Source: Streptomyces sp. NBC_00457 (GTDB lineage Bacteria > Actinomycetota > Actinomycetes > Streptomycetales > Streptomycetaceae). From it: a stretch of DNA of 64,000 nt. Position numbers and translations under genes: made by a program. Below the pieces are notes generated by a model. The model was given only the letters and a program-made list of their open reading frames with translations, did no database searches and was not told the DNA's origin. Shown in pieces: positions 27,236 to 36,580 of this stretch. The stretch covers positions 10,106,001 to 10,170,000 of the forward strand of contig NZ_CP107905.1 of assembly GCF_036014015.1 (NCBI RefSeq). The letters run 5' to 3'. The number at the start of each line of letters is the position of its first letter. Position 1 is the stretch's first letter.

Positions 27236-29104
27236 TCAGCCCGTCAGGTCGAGGCTCACGTCGCAGGACTGAAGCCAGAAGTTGAGCCGCACGGGGGTTT
27301 CGTCCTGGAGCGCGCGCTTGGCCATCGACGACGGCGCGTCGGGCGATGCGTCGAGCGCCTCGTGCATCGCGTCCCGGTCCAACAGCGGCAGCGCCGGGGA
27401 GTTCGGTTCCGCGACGATGCTCTTCAGTTCTTGGAGTATCGCGCGGTCGTAGCCTGCGTCCAGGGTGGACGGATACGGGGCCTTGCGGCGCTCCACGATC
27501 GAGCGAGGGAGGAGATCCTTGGTCGCCGCGCGCAGCAGGCTCTTCTCGTGGCCGTCGAAGGTCTTGAGCGACCAGGGCACGTTGAAGACGTACTCGACCA
27601 GGCGGTGGTCGAGGAACGGCAGACGCTCCTCGACGCCGTTGGCCATGCTGAGCCGGTCCTTGCGGTCCAGGCAGATGGGCATGAACCGGGTCAGGTTCAG
27701 ATAGGTCGCGGTCCGCATCCGCCGCTCCATGCCAGTCTCGCCCGGCAGATGCGGAACCTCGGCGAGGGCCGTCCGGTACTGATCGGCGATGTACTCCGAA
27801 AGCCTCAGCTCCTTGACCAGATCGCGGTCGAGGAACGCGGTGGACTGCTCCTCGACCGTCTTCTCTTGGAGCCCGTGCCACGGGAAGGTGTCCGCGTGCA
27901 CCGCCCGCTGGTCGTGGAACCACAACAGTCCGCCGAAGGACTCGTCGGCGCCCTCGCCGGACAGGACGACGGAGCACTCGTCGCGGATCGCCCGGAACAG
28001 CAGGTAGATCGAGGGGCCGTGGTCCCCGATGCCGTAGGGCAGGTCCAGGGCCTTCCACGTCGCGCTCAGGACGTGCGGGGCGGCGAGGTCGGGGGTGTCC
28101 AGGACGATCTCCCGGTGGTCGGTCCCGGCGTGCCGTGCCAGCTCCGCCACGAAGGGCGCGTCCGGGGCCGCGCGTTGCGGCTCCGGCTTGAAGTTCTCGA
28201 CCTGGCCGACGAAGTCCACGGAGAAGCTCCGGAGGCGTTGCTTCCGGGTGGGGTCGAGGATGCTCTGTCCAAGGGCGGTCAGCGCGCTGGAGTCCAGCCC
28301 TCCAGAGAGCAGGGTGCACAGCGGGACGTCCGCAACCATCTGCCGGGTGACGATGTCTTCCAGCAGGTCACGTACGGTCCGGATGGTCGTCGGCTGGTCG
28401 TCGGTGTGCTCCCGGGACTGCAGTTCCCAGTACTTCTCCTCGGAGCGGTGTCCCTTGCGGACCCGGAGAAGATGGCCGGGCCGTACCTCGTGCATGCCCT
28501 TCAGGGGTGTCTGGCCCGGAACGCGGAGGAACGAGAGGAGATCTCGCAGCCCGTCCAGCGACAGCACCGCCTTGCTCTCCGGGTGGGCGAGGATCGCCTT
28601 GGGCTCGGATCCGAACAGCAAGCCGTTGCCGGTCGGGTAGTAGAAGAGCGGTTTCATCCCCAGGCGGTCCCGGTACAGCAGCGCCTCGTCGGTACGAGCG
28701 TCGAAGATCGCGAAGGCGAACATTCCGTTCAGCCGCTGCACGAAATCCGGTCCCCACTCAAGGTAGGCCCGGAGCACCACCTCGGTGTCGCACCGGGTCC
28801 GGAACGGATGACCGAGCGCCTTGAGTTCCTCGCGGAGGTCGAGGAAGTTGAACACCTCGCCTGTGTAGCTGATCGCGGCCAGCGGCCTTCCGTCGGGTGT
28901 CGTCTCCGGCGTGACCATGGGTTGGGCGCCGTTGCCGGGATCCATCACCCCCTTGCGCCGGTGGCCCAGGGCCACGTGGGGGCTCAGCCATATGCCCTCG
29001 CCGTCCGGCCCGCGCGGGGCCAGGGTGTCCACCATCCTCTGGAGGACCTGGCCCTCGGTGGTGAGATCGCGGTAGTAGTCGATCCAGCCGGTGGTTCCGC
29101 ACAT
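27236..29104 (-). CDS. asnB: Asparagine synthetase (glutamine-hydrolysing), probable acrylamide amidation
   Basis: A 622-residue class II amidotransferase. The catalytic Cys2 (MCGTTGWIDYY) is present, so glutamine can be the nitrogen source. RGPDGEG and the GTEVV-like CDTEVVLRAY belong to the glutaminase domain (about 1-210). The synthetase domain (about 225-560) has the PP-loop LLSGGLDSSALTALG. AAGGAG precedes the start. Within a PBD cluster this family is proposed to turn a terminal carboxylate of the C2 side chain into the amide of an anthramycin-like acrylamide. The P450 and FAD oxidoreductase upstream would make that carboxylate. The role is inferred. Confidence 0.9.
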   Translation of the reverse strand: MCGTTGWIDYYRDLTTEGQVLQRMVDTLAPRGPDGEGIWLSPHVALGHRRKGVMDPGNGAQPMVTPETTPDGRPLAAISYTGEVFNFLDLREELKALGHPFRTRCDTEVVLRAYLEWGPDFVQRLNGMFAFAIFDARTDEALLYRDRLGMKPLFYYPTGNGLLFGSEPKAILAHPESKAVLSLDGLRDLLSFLRVPGQTPLKGMHEVRPGHLLRVRKGHRSEEKYWELQSREHTDDQPTTIRTVRDLLEDIVTRQMVADVPLCTLLSGGLDSSALTALGQSILDPTRKQRLRSFSVDFVGQVENFKPEPQRAAPDAPFVAELARHAGTDHREIVLDTPDLAAPHVLSATWKALDLPYGIGDHGPSIYLLFRAIRDECSVVLSGEGADESFGGLLWFHDQRAVHADTFPWHGLQEKTVEEQSTAFLDRDLVKELRLSEYIADQYRTALAEVPHLPGETGMERRMRTATYLNLTRFMPICLDRKDRLSMANGVEERLPFLDHRLVEYVFNVPWSLKTFDGHEKSLLRAATKDLLPRSIVERRKAPYPSTLDAGYDRAILQELKSIVAEPNSPALPLLDRDAMHEALDASPDAPSSMAKRALQDETPVRLNFWLQSCDVSLDLTG

Positions 29105-29182
29105 CGCGTTCTCCTTTGACGTACGCGCAATGAACTCGGAGATATTCGGTCGCCGACGGACGCCCGTCGGACATCGCAGGCG

Positions 29183-30376
29183 TCAGGTGACGCGGATCGG
29201 CAGGCGTTCCAGGCCCCGAATGATGTTGTTCGGGGCGCGGACGGGCTCACCGGCGAGGTCGATCTTCTCGACCCGTGAGGCGAGCGCGTTGAAGAGGGCG
29301 TGCGCTTCCATCGTGGCCAGTACCCGCCCGGGGCAGTTGTGGACGCCGAAGCCGAAGGCAACGCTGTCCGAAGGGTTCCGGCTCACGCGGAAGCGGTCGG
29401 GGTCGGGGTAGTGGCGCTCGTCCCGGTTGGCCGAGCCGTAGGAGAGCACCACCCTGGACCCCGTGGGGATCATCACGCCGTCGAGGTCCACGTTGCACGT
29501 GGTCACACGCGTGAAGGACTGTATCGGCGCCTCCATGCGCAGGCCTTCGAGAAAGGCGCCGGGGACGGTCGTGGGGTCCTGGCGGACTTTGGCCCACTCG
29601 TCCGGGTTCCGCGCCAGCAGCCACAGAGTGCTGGAGATACCCGCGATGGTCGTGTCCACCCCGGCGCATGCGTAGGCGCTCATCGTCATCAACGCCTCGT
29701 TCTCGGTGATATCGCCGCGGCCGACCGCTTCCCAGACGATCTGGCCGAAGCTGTCGGGGAGCAGTTTCTCGGGCGTCGCCTTGGTAGTGAGGTACTGCGC
29801 GAGCGCCTGTACGTCGGGCAGCGATGAGGCCTGGTGGTCGCTGTAAGGGCCCATGTAGTTGAACGCGCCGAGGGCCCAGTCGAGGATCTCCTCGCGTTGT
29901 TCGTCGCGGGGGAACCCGATGAGGTCGAGCACGATGTCCACAGGCAGCCTTTGCGCGAAGTCCGTGACACCGTCGAACTCCCCCCGCCGCACGAGGTCGT
30001 CGACGGTCTGACCGGCGAGTTGCTCGAGGTCGCTGGCGACCTTGCGCACGTACTTCGGTCGGAGGGCGTCGGTGAAGACCGTGCGGACCTCGCGCTGCCG
30101 CGGCGGGTCCATGCCCAGGAGCGACCCTTCCATGGCTTCGTTCGTGGTCGGGTTCATCGCGATGCCCTCGGCCGAGCTGAACCGTTCCCAGTCGACGAGC
30201 GCCGGGCGGACGTGTTCGTAGCGGAAGAGACCGTAGAGGTCGTACTCGCTCAGATAGACGGCGGGACCGAGGCCGCGTAATGCCGCGTAGTGGGGGTAGG
30301 GGTCCATCAGCGCCGTGGTGGAGAAGAGTTCTACGTCGCTCTCGGGTATCGAGCTCGACGTCTTTGCGGTGGTCAC
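29183..30376 (-). CDS. Cytochrome P450, probable side-chain oxidase
   Basis: GTG at 30376 (GGAGGG upstream) gives 397 residues. The I-helix has YACAGVDTTIAG, the K-helix ExxR is EGLR, and the heme loop is FGFGVHNCPGRVLA with the axial cysteine at about residue 348. It is a soluble bacterial class I P450 and needs external ferredoxin; none is encoded nearby. Its position between the methyltransferase and asnB suggests oxidation of the terminal methyl of the hydropyrrole side chain, as proposed for anthramycin-type PBDs. Confidence 0.9.
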   Translation of the reverse strand: MTTAKTSSSIPESDVELFSTTALMDPYPHYAALRGLGPAVYLSEYDLYGLFRYEHVRPALVDWERFSSAEGIAMNPTTNEAMEGSLLGMDPPRQREVRTVFTDALRPKYVRKVASDLEQLAGQTVDDLVRRGEFDGVTDFAQRLPVDIVLDLIGFPRDEQREEILDWALGAFNYMGPYSDHQASSLPDVQALAQYLTTKATPEKLLPDSFGQIVWEAVGRGDITENEALMTMSAYACAGVDTTIAGISSTLWLLARNPDEWAKVRQDPTTVPGAFLEGLRMEAPIQSFTRVTTCNVDLDGVMIPTGSRVVLSYGSANRDERHYPDPDRFRVSRNPSDSVAFGFGVHNCPGRVLATMEAHALFNALASRVEKIDLAGEPVRAPNNIIRGLERLPIRVT

Positions 30377-30505
30377 GTCTGGATCCCTCCAGAGGGTGTG
30401 AGTGTTGATCCGGGGTCGTGCGCGCAGGGGGCCGGGCAGGACCACCGCCGCGGCCGCGTCGCCCCGTCTCGCCGACTGCCGCGGCGGTTGCGTGCGGCGT
30501 CGGCC

Positions 30506-31564
30506 TCAGCTCGGTGGCGCCACGAGGTCGTAGAAGCAGATCCGGGGGCCGGCGCCCGGCCGTGTGTAGACCTGGCGGCACTCAAGGCGGGACTTCTCGA
30601 AGACGTCGAACCAGGCGGACCGGTCGCGGGGGAGCCCCTGTCCGCTGAGCACGTGGATCAGGAAGAAGTCGTCGTCGTTCTCCCGGCCGTCGAAGCGCAG
30701 CTCCGGCTCCCCGACCAGCAGGACCTTCAGATGGGGGAACCTCGCCGAGATCTCGTCCAGCAGGTCCACGACGGCCTGCTCGCCGTGCCGGAAGTGCTCG
30801 TGGAGCGCGCTCATCATGCACAGGCCGTCAGCCTCGGCGCAGACGGCCGGCCAGGTCTCGGGCGCGAAGGCGTCCCCGACGACGAACTCGACCCGGTCGG
30901 CCACCCCGGACCGCCTGGCCAGGTCATTCGCCCAGGCGATGGCGTCGGGGGAGTTGTCGATGCCGATGCCGGTCAGCGACGGGTCGCGCAGGCAGGCGTC
31001 CACGATCAGTTGCCCGCCGCCGCAGCCGACGTCGAGCACGCGCCGGACCTTCCGTCCCCGCATGGCCCGCAGCACGGCCGGGGTGTGGAAGAAGGAGAAC
31101 AGTGTGGCGCAGTGCGCTCCGAGCGCCGCGCCGTCGCGGACGACGTCCTTGCCGTAGATGGCCTCACCGGTGAGCAACTCTCCGATCCGGCTGGTGACTT
31201 GGCCGTAGGCCTCGACGTAGACCCCGAGCCGGGCCAGTGAGACATCGGTCGTGAGGCACTCCCCGAGCTGGGTCAGGAAGTACTCCTCACCACGGGTTTC
31301 GAGGATGCCCCGGCCAGTCAGGTAGCGCAGGAAGCCGGTTCCGATGTCCGGGTCGAGCCCGGCCAGCAGGCCGTTTCCGGGCTGCCGCGGTCCGCTGCGC
31401 AACCGCTCCAGCAGAGGGGTGGCGGACAGCGCGTGCACCGCATGGCAGACGTGCATGGCGCTGATCATCTCCGGCAGGTCGGACAGCGTGAACTTCTGCC
31501 ATTCCCGCCGCTGTTCCGCGTCCTGCAGTTCGACGATCGGCGGCGTGCTGTTGGTGAGCGTCAC
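30506..31564 (-). CDS. SAM-dependent C-methyltransferase of hydropyrrole branch (Apd3/LmbW-like)
   Basis: GTG at 31564 with a purine-rich GAGGACGAGGG upstream gives 352 residues. The class I SAM motif is VRRVLDVGCGGGQLIVDACL (about residues 186-205), with GIGIDNSPDA and CMMSALHEHFRHGE following. The helical N-terminal region resembles O/C-methyltransferases of the LmbW type. It sits directly next to the Apd4-like gene. In 4-alkylproline pathways Apd3 adds the third side-chain carbon, so its presence predicts a three-carbon C2 side chain as in anthramycin or sibiromycin, not the two-carbon one of tomaymycin. Assignment as Apd3 rests on context. Confidence 0.8.
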   Translation of the reverse strand: MTLTNSTPPIVELQDAEQRREWQKFTLSDLPEMISAMHVCHAVHALSATPLLERLRSGPRQPGNGLLAGLDPDIGTGFLRYLTGRGILETRGEEYFLTQLGECLTTDVSLARLGVYVEAYGQVTSRIGELLTGEAIYGKDVVRDGAALGAHCATLFSFFHTPAVLRAMRGRKVRRVLDVGCGGGQLIVDACLRDPSLTGIGIDNSPDAIAWANDLARRSGVADRVEFVVGDAFAPETWPAVCAEADGLCMMSALHEHFRHGEQAVVDLLDEISARFPHLKVLLVGEPELRFDGRENDDDFFLIHVLSGQGLPRDRSAWFDVFEKSRLECRQVYTRPGAGPRICFYDLVAPPS

Positions 31565-31602
31565 GGGCCCTCGTCCTCTCACGGGTCGGTCGGTGTCGGT
31601 TG

Positions 31603-33402
31603 CTAGGTGCACACGGCGTAGGCGTGCCTGCCGCGGGGGCTGGCGGCCGCACGGACGAACTCCCCGTCCGGGGTGAACCCGGCCGTGCAGACCCGTCCGA
31701 GCGAGTAGGCCGGCACGAGTTCCAATTCGTGGCCGCGCCTGCGGAGCGCCTCGACGGTCTGCGGATCGCAGGTCTCCTCGACGACCAGCACCCCGGGGCG
31801 GTACGCGTGCGGGGTGAACGACGCGGGGACCTGGTCGGTGTGGAAGACGGTGGTCTCGGTCGACTGCTGGAGATCGAGCCCGAACTCGACCGCGTTGAGG
31901 AAGAACTGCAGCGTCCACTGGTCCTGCCGGTCGCCGCCCGGTGTGCCGAAGGCGAGGAACGGACGTCCCTCCCGGAGCACGAGGGTGGGACTGAGGGTCG
32001 TTCGCGGCCGTTTGCCGGGCTCCAGCGAATTCGGGTGACCCTCCACGAGGTACATGGACTGACCCCGGGTGCCGAGCGGGAAACCGAGACTGCCGATGGC
32101 CGGCGAGCTCTTCATCCATCCGCCGCTGGGCGTCGCCGCCACCATGTTGCCGTGCCGGTCGGTCACGGTGACCGTGCACGTGTCCGCCTTCGCGGTCGTG
32201 GCCCGGAGAATCGTCGGAAGCCCGTTGCGCAGTTGGGACATCAGCTCCGAGTCGGGCCCGGCGTCGTCCTGTGTGGGCAGGGGCGGGATGAACGGTGTGC
32301 GGCCGTTGGGGGCCCCCGGCCGGAGGGTCAGTGCGGCTGAGTCCCCGACCATGGCGCGTCGCCGCAGGGTGTAGTCCTCGCCGAGCAGGGTGTCCAGCGG
32401 CACGTCGGTGAAGGCGGGGTCGCCGTACCATGCCTCCCGATCGGACATCGCGAGCTTCGTGCACTCCACCATGGTGTGGAGGTAGTCGGCACTGCCCTGC
32501 CCCATCTCCCGCAGGTCGAATCCCTCCAGCAGCGCGAGTTGCTGGAGGAACACCGGACCCTGTGACCAGGGACCGGGCTTGAAGACCCGGTACGGGCCGT
32601 ACGCACGGCTCGGCGCGGTCGCCACGGTCGGCTCCCAGCGGGCGAGGTCCTCGCCCGTCAGCAGCCCCCTGTTCCGCCGGCCGGTCGCGTCGAGCATGGG
32701 CCCGGACGCGAGGAAGTCGGAGATCTCCTGCGCCACGAAGCCCTGGTAGAAGACGTGATGGGCGGCCTCGATCTGGGCTTCGCGGTCCGAGGAGGCGGAC
32801 TCGGCGGTCTTGAGCAGACGCTGGTAGGTCTGGGCGATTGTGGGGTTGCGGAATCGGCTGCCGGCGGCGGGGGAGGGGCCGCTGGTCAGATAGGTCTCGC
32901 CGGATCCGGGCCACTCCTCGCGGAACAGCGGGGCGAGTGTGGAGATGGCCAGCGCGGTCTCGGGAAGCAGGGGGAAGCCCCCCTCCGCGTAGCCGATCGC
33001 TGGTGAGAGGACGTCGGCGAGACGCATGGTCCCGAACTCGCGCAGCAGCCGCATCCATCCACCGAACGCGCCCGGCACGCAAGCGGGCAGGAGCCCGGAG
33101 CCCGGGATGCTGCTCAAGCCGAGCCGGTTGAACGCGTCGATGCTCGCTGCGTGGGGCATCGGGCCCTGGCCGCAGATCTCCTGGACGTCGTCGCGTCCGG
33201 CCCGGTGCACCACGAGAGACACGTCCCCGCCGGGGCCGTTGAAGTGCGGTTCCACCACCTGAAGGACGAATCCGGCAGCGACAGCGGCGTCGAAGGCGTT
33301 GCCGCCGCTGGTGAGGATGCGCATGGCCGCGGAGGACGCGAGCCAATGGGTGCTGGCGACGGCACCGACGGAACCGTGGAGTTCCGGCTTGGACGGCAGC
33401 AT
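31603..33402 (-). CDS. apd4: Gamma-glutamyltransferase-like C-C hydrolase of hydropyrrole pathway (Apd4/LmbA-like)
   Basis: ATG at 33402 (GGGAG upstream) gives 599 residues with the Ntn-hydrolase GGT fold. Large-subunit motifs include STHWLASSAAMRILTSGGNA and AAVAAGFVLQVVEPH. The processing/nucleophile site is at about T408 (ADTCTVTVTDRHGNMVAA), and GGWMKSSPAIG and GTPGGDRQDQW follow. In lincomycin, hormaomycin and PBD pathways the GGT homologue (Apd4) cleaves a carbon-carbon bond of the ring-opened L-DOPA product rather than transferring glutamyl groups. No signal peptide is present, fitting an intracellular biosynthetic enzyme. The neighbouring methyltransferase and FAD genes support this role. 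Confidence 0.85.
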   Translation of the reverse strand: MLPSKPELHGSVGAVASTHWLASSAAMRILTSGGNAFDAAVAAGFVLQVVEPHFNGPGGDVSLVVHRAGRDDVQEICGQGPMPHAASIDAFNRLGLSSIPGSGLLPACVPGAFGGWMRLLREFGTMRLADVLSPAIGYAEGGFPLLPETALAISTLAPLFREEWPGSGETYLTSGPSPAAGSRFRNPTIAQTYQRLLKTAESASSDREAQIEAAHHVFYQGFVAQEISDFLASGPMLDATGRRNRGLLTGEDLARWEPTVATAPSRAYGPYRVFKPGPWSQGPVFLQQLALLEGFDLREMGQGSADYLHTMVECTKLAMSDREAWYGDPAFTDVPLDTLLGEDYTLRRRAMVGDSAALTLRPGAPNGRTPFIPPLPTQDDAGPDSELMSQLRNGLPTILRATTAKADTCTVTVTDRHGNMVAATPSGGWMKSSPAIGSLGFPLGTRGQSMYLVEGHPNSLEPGKRPRTTLSPTLVLREGRPFLAFGTPGGDRQDQWTLQFFLNAVEFGLDLQQSTETTVFHTDQVPASFTPHAYRPGVLVVEETCDPQTVEALRRRGHELELVPAYSLGRVCTAGFTPDGEFVRAAASPRGRHAYAVCT

Positions 33403-33465
33403 GCGGCTACTCCCAACTGCTTCGATATTGACGTGGAGGCCGCGAAGCAACGGCCTCGGCCGGGT

Positions 33466-34956
33466 TCAGCTCTTTTCGGGCAAGTCCCTGGGGAAGATGC
33501 CCGGCCCCGTTCCGAGGAGGGCATCGGGGTCGTAGCGGTCCTTCGCCGCGTGGAAGGCGGGCCACGTGTCACCGAAGTGCGTGCGCCAGTCCTGCGCTGT
33601 GAACCGCACCGAGCCAATCGGATAGAGCACCGCGCCGTAGTGGTCGCGTGCCCGGGCGAACCAACGGTCGTTGCGGTCGAGCATCTCCTCGGCGAATCCC
33701 GGATCGGTCTCAGGGGAATCGGCGGTGGTGTTGACGTCGACGACGTACACCCACGGCGAGTCGTCCGGCTGCGGCCGCGGCGGGTGCGGCCTCGTCAGGT
33801 GCGAGCGCCGCTGCGGGTAGATGAGGCTGATTCCATACGGCCCGATGTCGCGCTCGGTGAGTGTCGGGTGCACCTCGGCGACGTAGTTCTCCACAGCGTT
33901 GCCGGGCAGCCACACGTCGTACCACGGCTTGGTCAGCCGGTCCCAGCCGAGGGTGTCCCGCCACTGGTCGACCATGCGGTCGATTGTGAAGACGTAGTCG
34001 AGGTAGGAGCTGTCGTCGATACTCGGCGTAGAGGTCAGCCCTGTGAGGGCCTCCTCGTCGCGGGGCGGGTCGGCGGGGTCGTAAAGGATGGTCGCGTACA
34101 GCTGGTGGGTCGGCTCGGCTCCCGGCGGCTGGAGCGTCGCGTAGACGTGGTCTATGCACGGCCGTTCGATGAGTGTGCGCATGTCGCTGAAGAACGCGGC
34201 GTTGTCGGTGTAGCCCAACAGGTAGGTCCGGGCACGCTCCTTCGCCGGCACGAGTTCGACGACGGCCTTGGTGATCACGCCGCACTGGCCGAGGCCGCCG
34301 AGGACCGCGTCGAACAGATCGGCCTTGTGGTCGGCGGAACAGCGCTCGATGTCGCCGGTCCCGGTCACGACCTCGAGCTCGCGCACGTGGTCGCCCTGGA
34401 GTCCGGTGCGCAGCGCGCCGACGAGCCCGCCGAGCCCGCCGACCGAGAGCGTGCCTCCCACGCTCAGCGAGGTGTATGCGGTGATCACCGGCGGCGTCCG
34501 TCGCGGGGTGCTCTCGAACGCGGCGTTGACCAGGTTCTTCCAGGCCACGCCCGCGTCGACCTCGGCGATGTCGGGACCGATCGAGTGGATCCGGTCCAGG
34601 GAGCGGGTGTCGATGAGGAGGCCGTCGGAGAGGGTCTGACCGAGGGTCGTGCTCGCGCGCCCCCGGACGGAGACCGTGATCCCGTGCGCACGGCAGAAGC
34701 GGATCATCGTGGCGACATCCCGTGCCGAGCGGGGCCGGAGCACCGCACAGGGTGTGCTCGTGGTGATGTTGCCCAGGTCGGTGGCGCAGGCCTGCCGGGA
34801 CGCCCCGTCGGTCAAGAGCTCGCCGTCCAGCGCGGGGACGGTCTCGAACGAGGGGTCCGTCCCGCTCGTCGTGCTGTCCTGGGCGGTGCCCCAAAGCCGC
34901 TCGGCCGGGTCGTATCCCATGATTGCGGCGTTCCCAGGGGAATCCGAGCGGGTCAT
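33466..34956 (-). CDS. FAD-linked oxidoreductase (FAD_binding_4 type)
   Basis: A 496-residue protein starting at ATG 34956 with AGGAG in front. The FAD-binding region has CAVLRPRSARDVATMIRFCR, HGITVSVRGRASTTLGQTLS and SVGGTLSVGGLGGLVGALRTG, with CGVITKAVVELVP; a C-terminal cytokinin-dehydrogenase-like substrate domain follows. The classical covalent-histidine GRGH appears here as VRGRASTT, so covalent attachment is doubtful. Related FAD/FMN dehydrogenases occur in PBD clusters and are proposed to desaturate or oxidise the hydropyrrole or its side chain. It is the first clear gene of the left-arm operon. Confidence 0.85.
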   Translation of the reverse strand: MTRSDSPGNAAIMGYDPAERLWGTAQDSTTSGTDPSFETVPALDGELLTDGASRQACATDLGNITTSTPCAVLRPRSARDVATMIRFCRAHGITVSVRGRASTTLGQTLSDGLLIDTRSLDRIHSIGPDIAEVDAGVAWKNLVNAAFESTPRRTPPVITAYTSLSVGGTLSVGGLGGLVGALRTGLQGDHVRELEVVTGTGDIERCSADHKADLFDAVLGGLGQCGVITKAVVELVPAKERARTYLLGYTDNAAFFSDMRTLIERPCIDHVYATLQPPGAEPTHQLYATILYDPADPPRDEEALTGLTSTPSIDDSSYLDYVFTIDRMVDQWRDTLGWDRLTKPWYDVWLPGNAVENYVAEVHPTLTERDIGPYGISLIYPQRRSHLTRPHPPRPQPDDSPWVYVVDVNTTADSPETDPGFAEEMLDRNDRWFARARDHYGAVLYPIGSVRFTAQDWRTHFGDTWPAFHAAKDRYDPDALLGTGPGIFPRDLPEKS

Positions 34957-34960
34957 TGCC

Positions 34961-35176
34961 TCATCTCCTGACGTGCGATATCGGTTCGGTTCCTGAGCAT
35001 TTCCAGTGATGAATGGGCGTCATATCCGCCTCGGAATTATCATCAGGAACGTCAACTTCCCCGGTAACTGCCTCGGTGGAATTCGTTCCTTGTCCGCCGT
35101 AGTAGCGTAGCGTGGCTTGCCGCTGGAGATCAGAAGGAATTCCTAAAGTTGCTGTCAGGGCTTTCTTAAGTTGCAT
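34961..35176 (-). CDS. Candidate 71-residue leader ORF of the left-arm operon, unusual codon use
   Basis: ATG at 35176 opens a frame whose TGA (34963-34961) lies four bases before the FAD oxidoreductase ATG. The AGGAG for that gene sits inside its last codons. The product has MQLKKALTATLGIPSDLQRQ, a YYGGQG segment, an acidic middle and one cysteine. About half of its codons end in G or C, far below the roughly 90 percent typical of its neighbours. It could be an untranslated leader that happens to be open, a coupled leader peptide, or an acquired gene. Its own ribosome site is weak (GAGG at long distance). Confidence 0.35.
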   Translation of the reverse strand: MQLKKALTATLGIPSDLQRQATLRYYGGQGTNSTEAVTGEVDVPDDNSEADMTPIHHWKCSGTEPISHVRR

Positions 35177-35229
35177 ATCGGCCGCGTGTGGCGCCTCATT
35201 TCCGGTGGTCAGCGCGATCGGCCCCGGGT

Positions 35230-36470
35230 GCCCAGTGCCAGGGCGGCGTCGTTCAGGGGTATAGCCGGGTTGATCATGCGATGCCATGGGAGATGAGCGG
35301 GCGGTTGGTGTCGCGGGCGTGGTGGCGGAGTCCGGCAGCGATGTTGGTGTGGTCGGCGAGTCGGAGTGCGCCGATGGCCAGGTTGCGCAGGGGTGCCATG
35401 GCGCGTGGTGCGGTGCCGGTGCGCACACGGGAGGCATCCTCGGCGTATGTGGGGTCCCTGACGTGGTGGATCTTGTTCTCGATGCCCGAGTGGTCGCGGA
35501 CGCGCTGCGCGGCCTCGGTCGCGTCGGTCTGTTCCGCCGTCAGGTCGGTGACGCCGTAGACGGGTGACCTCGCCGGTCGTGACGATCCGGCGGCGGCGCA
35601 CGATCTGCACGGCCTGCTCTGCGTGTGGAAACGAGATCCCGGTGACGGCGGCGGCCTGAACCGACGGATCTCGTCGCGGCCGTGCGCGGTGGCCCGGGTC
35701 CAGTCCAGGAGCGGCAACTCCCGCCACGGCCAGGGCCTACAGCCACCGGTGCAGGGTGGGCGGGTTGCCCTTGATCAGCACGATGTAGTGGGCGCGCTTG
35801 TCCTCGACGACGTAGCGTGCGTGCGCGATCTGCGAGTGGAGCGCGTCGAACGTGACCACCGTGCCGTGCAGGTCGAGCGGCGCGAGCAGGGGCCGGAAGA
35901 CGGTGATCTCGTTGGTCTTGCCGTCCACCGCGCGCTGTGCGGTGACCAGGCCGGTCCTGGTCATCGCGGCGAGCAGGTGGACCTGGGTGCCGTCGGCGCG
36001 GCGGGCACCGCGCACGGTCTTGCCGTCCACCGCCAGGCAGTGCAGGGGCCCCTCTCCGTCTGCCGCCTCCTTGGCGGCGGTGCGCTCGCGCCGGGCGAGC
36101 CAGCTGCCGACGGCCGTATCCAGCGCGTCGCCGTCGATGCGCTGGAGGACGCGGCGCACGGTGGCCTCGGCCGGGGTGACGGGGCCGCGGTCAGGTTCCC
36201 GGCACGGGCCACCGAGCCGGGCCAGGACGGCGGGCGGGGCGTCGGCGGCCCACTCCGCGATCGCGGCCAGGGACTTCGCTCCGGCCAGAACCGCGCAGGC
36301 GGCCCGGGACAGGACGAAGGCGAGCGGGTGGCGCCGGCCCTGACATCGGCGGGGGGCGGGCACCTGAGCCACGCGGGTCAGCAGGCTGGGAAGGTCATTG
36401 GGTGCGGCCGGTGCGGCGTCGGTGTGTTGGCCCAGAGGGCCCGGGATGGGCGAGGATGAGCGGGCAGGCC
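35230..36470 (-). pseudogene. ISAs1-family transposase, multiply frameshifted
   Basis: Reverse frames give the N-terminal part ([54 protein letters not shown]) down to about 35737. The C-terminal part ([14 protein letters not shown]; then in two other frames [20 protein letters not shown] and [35 protein letters not shown]) runs to about 35274. The order and motifs match ISAs1 transposases, with at least two frame changes, so it is inactive. It separates the two arms of the PBD locus. Another ISAs1 end occurs at the left edge of both long direct repeats. Confidence 0.8.
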
Positions 36471-36580
36471 GGGTCTTCCGTCGTGGTGATCAGGGACTCG
36501 ACACCTCATGATCACCGGGAGCCGTGCCTGCCTCCGCATCGGCCCCAGGCGACCATCCCGCAGCCCTCCCCCGACTCCTG

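Noticed and set aside
35737..36372. An intact ISAs1 transposase gene
   Set aside because: The frame covers only the N-terminal part. The C-terminal motifs are in two other frames, so the gene is broken.
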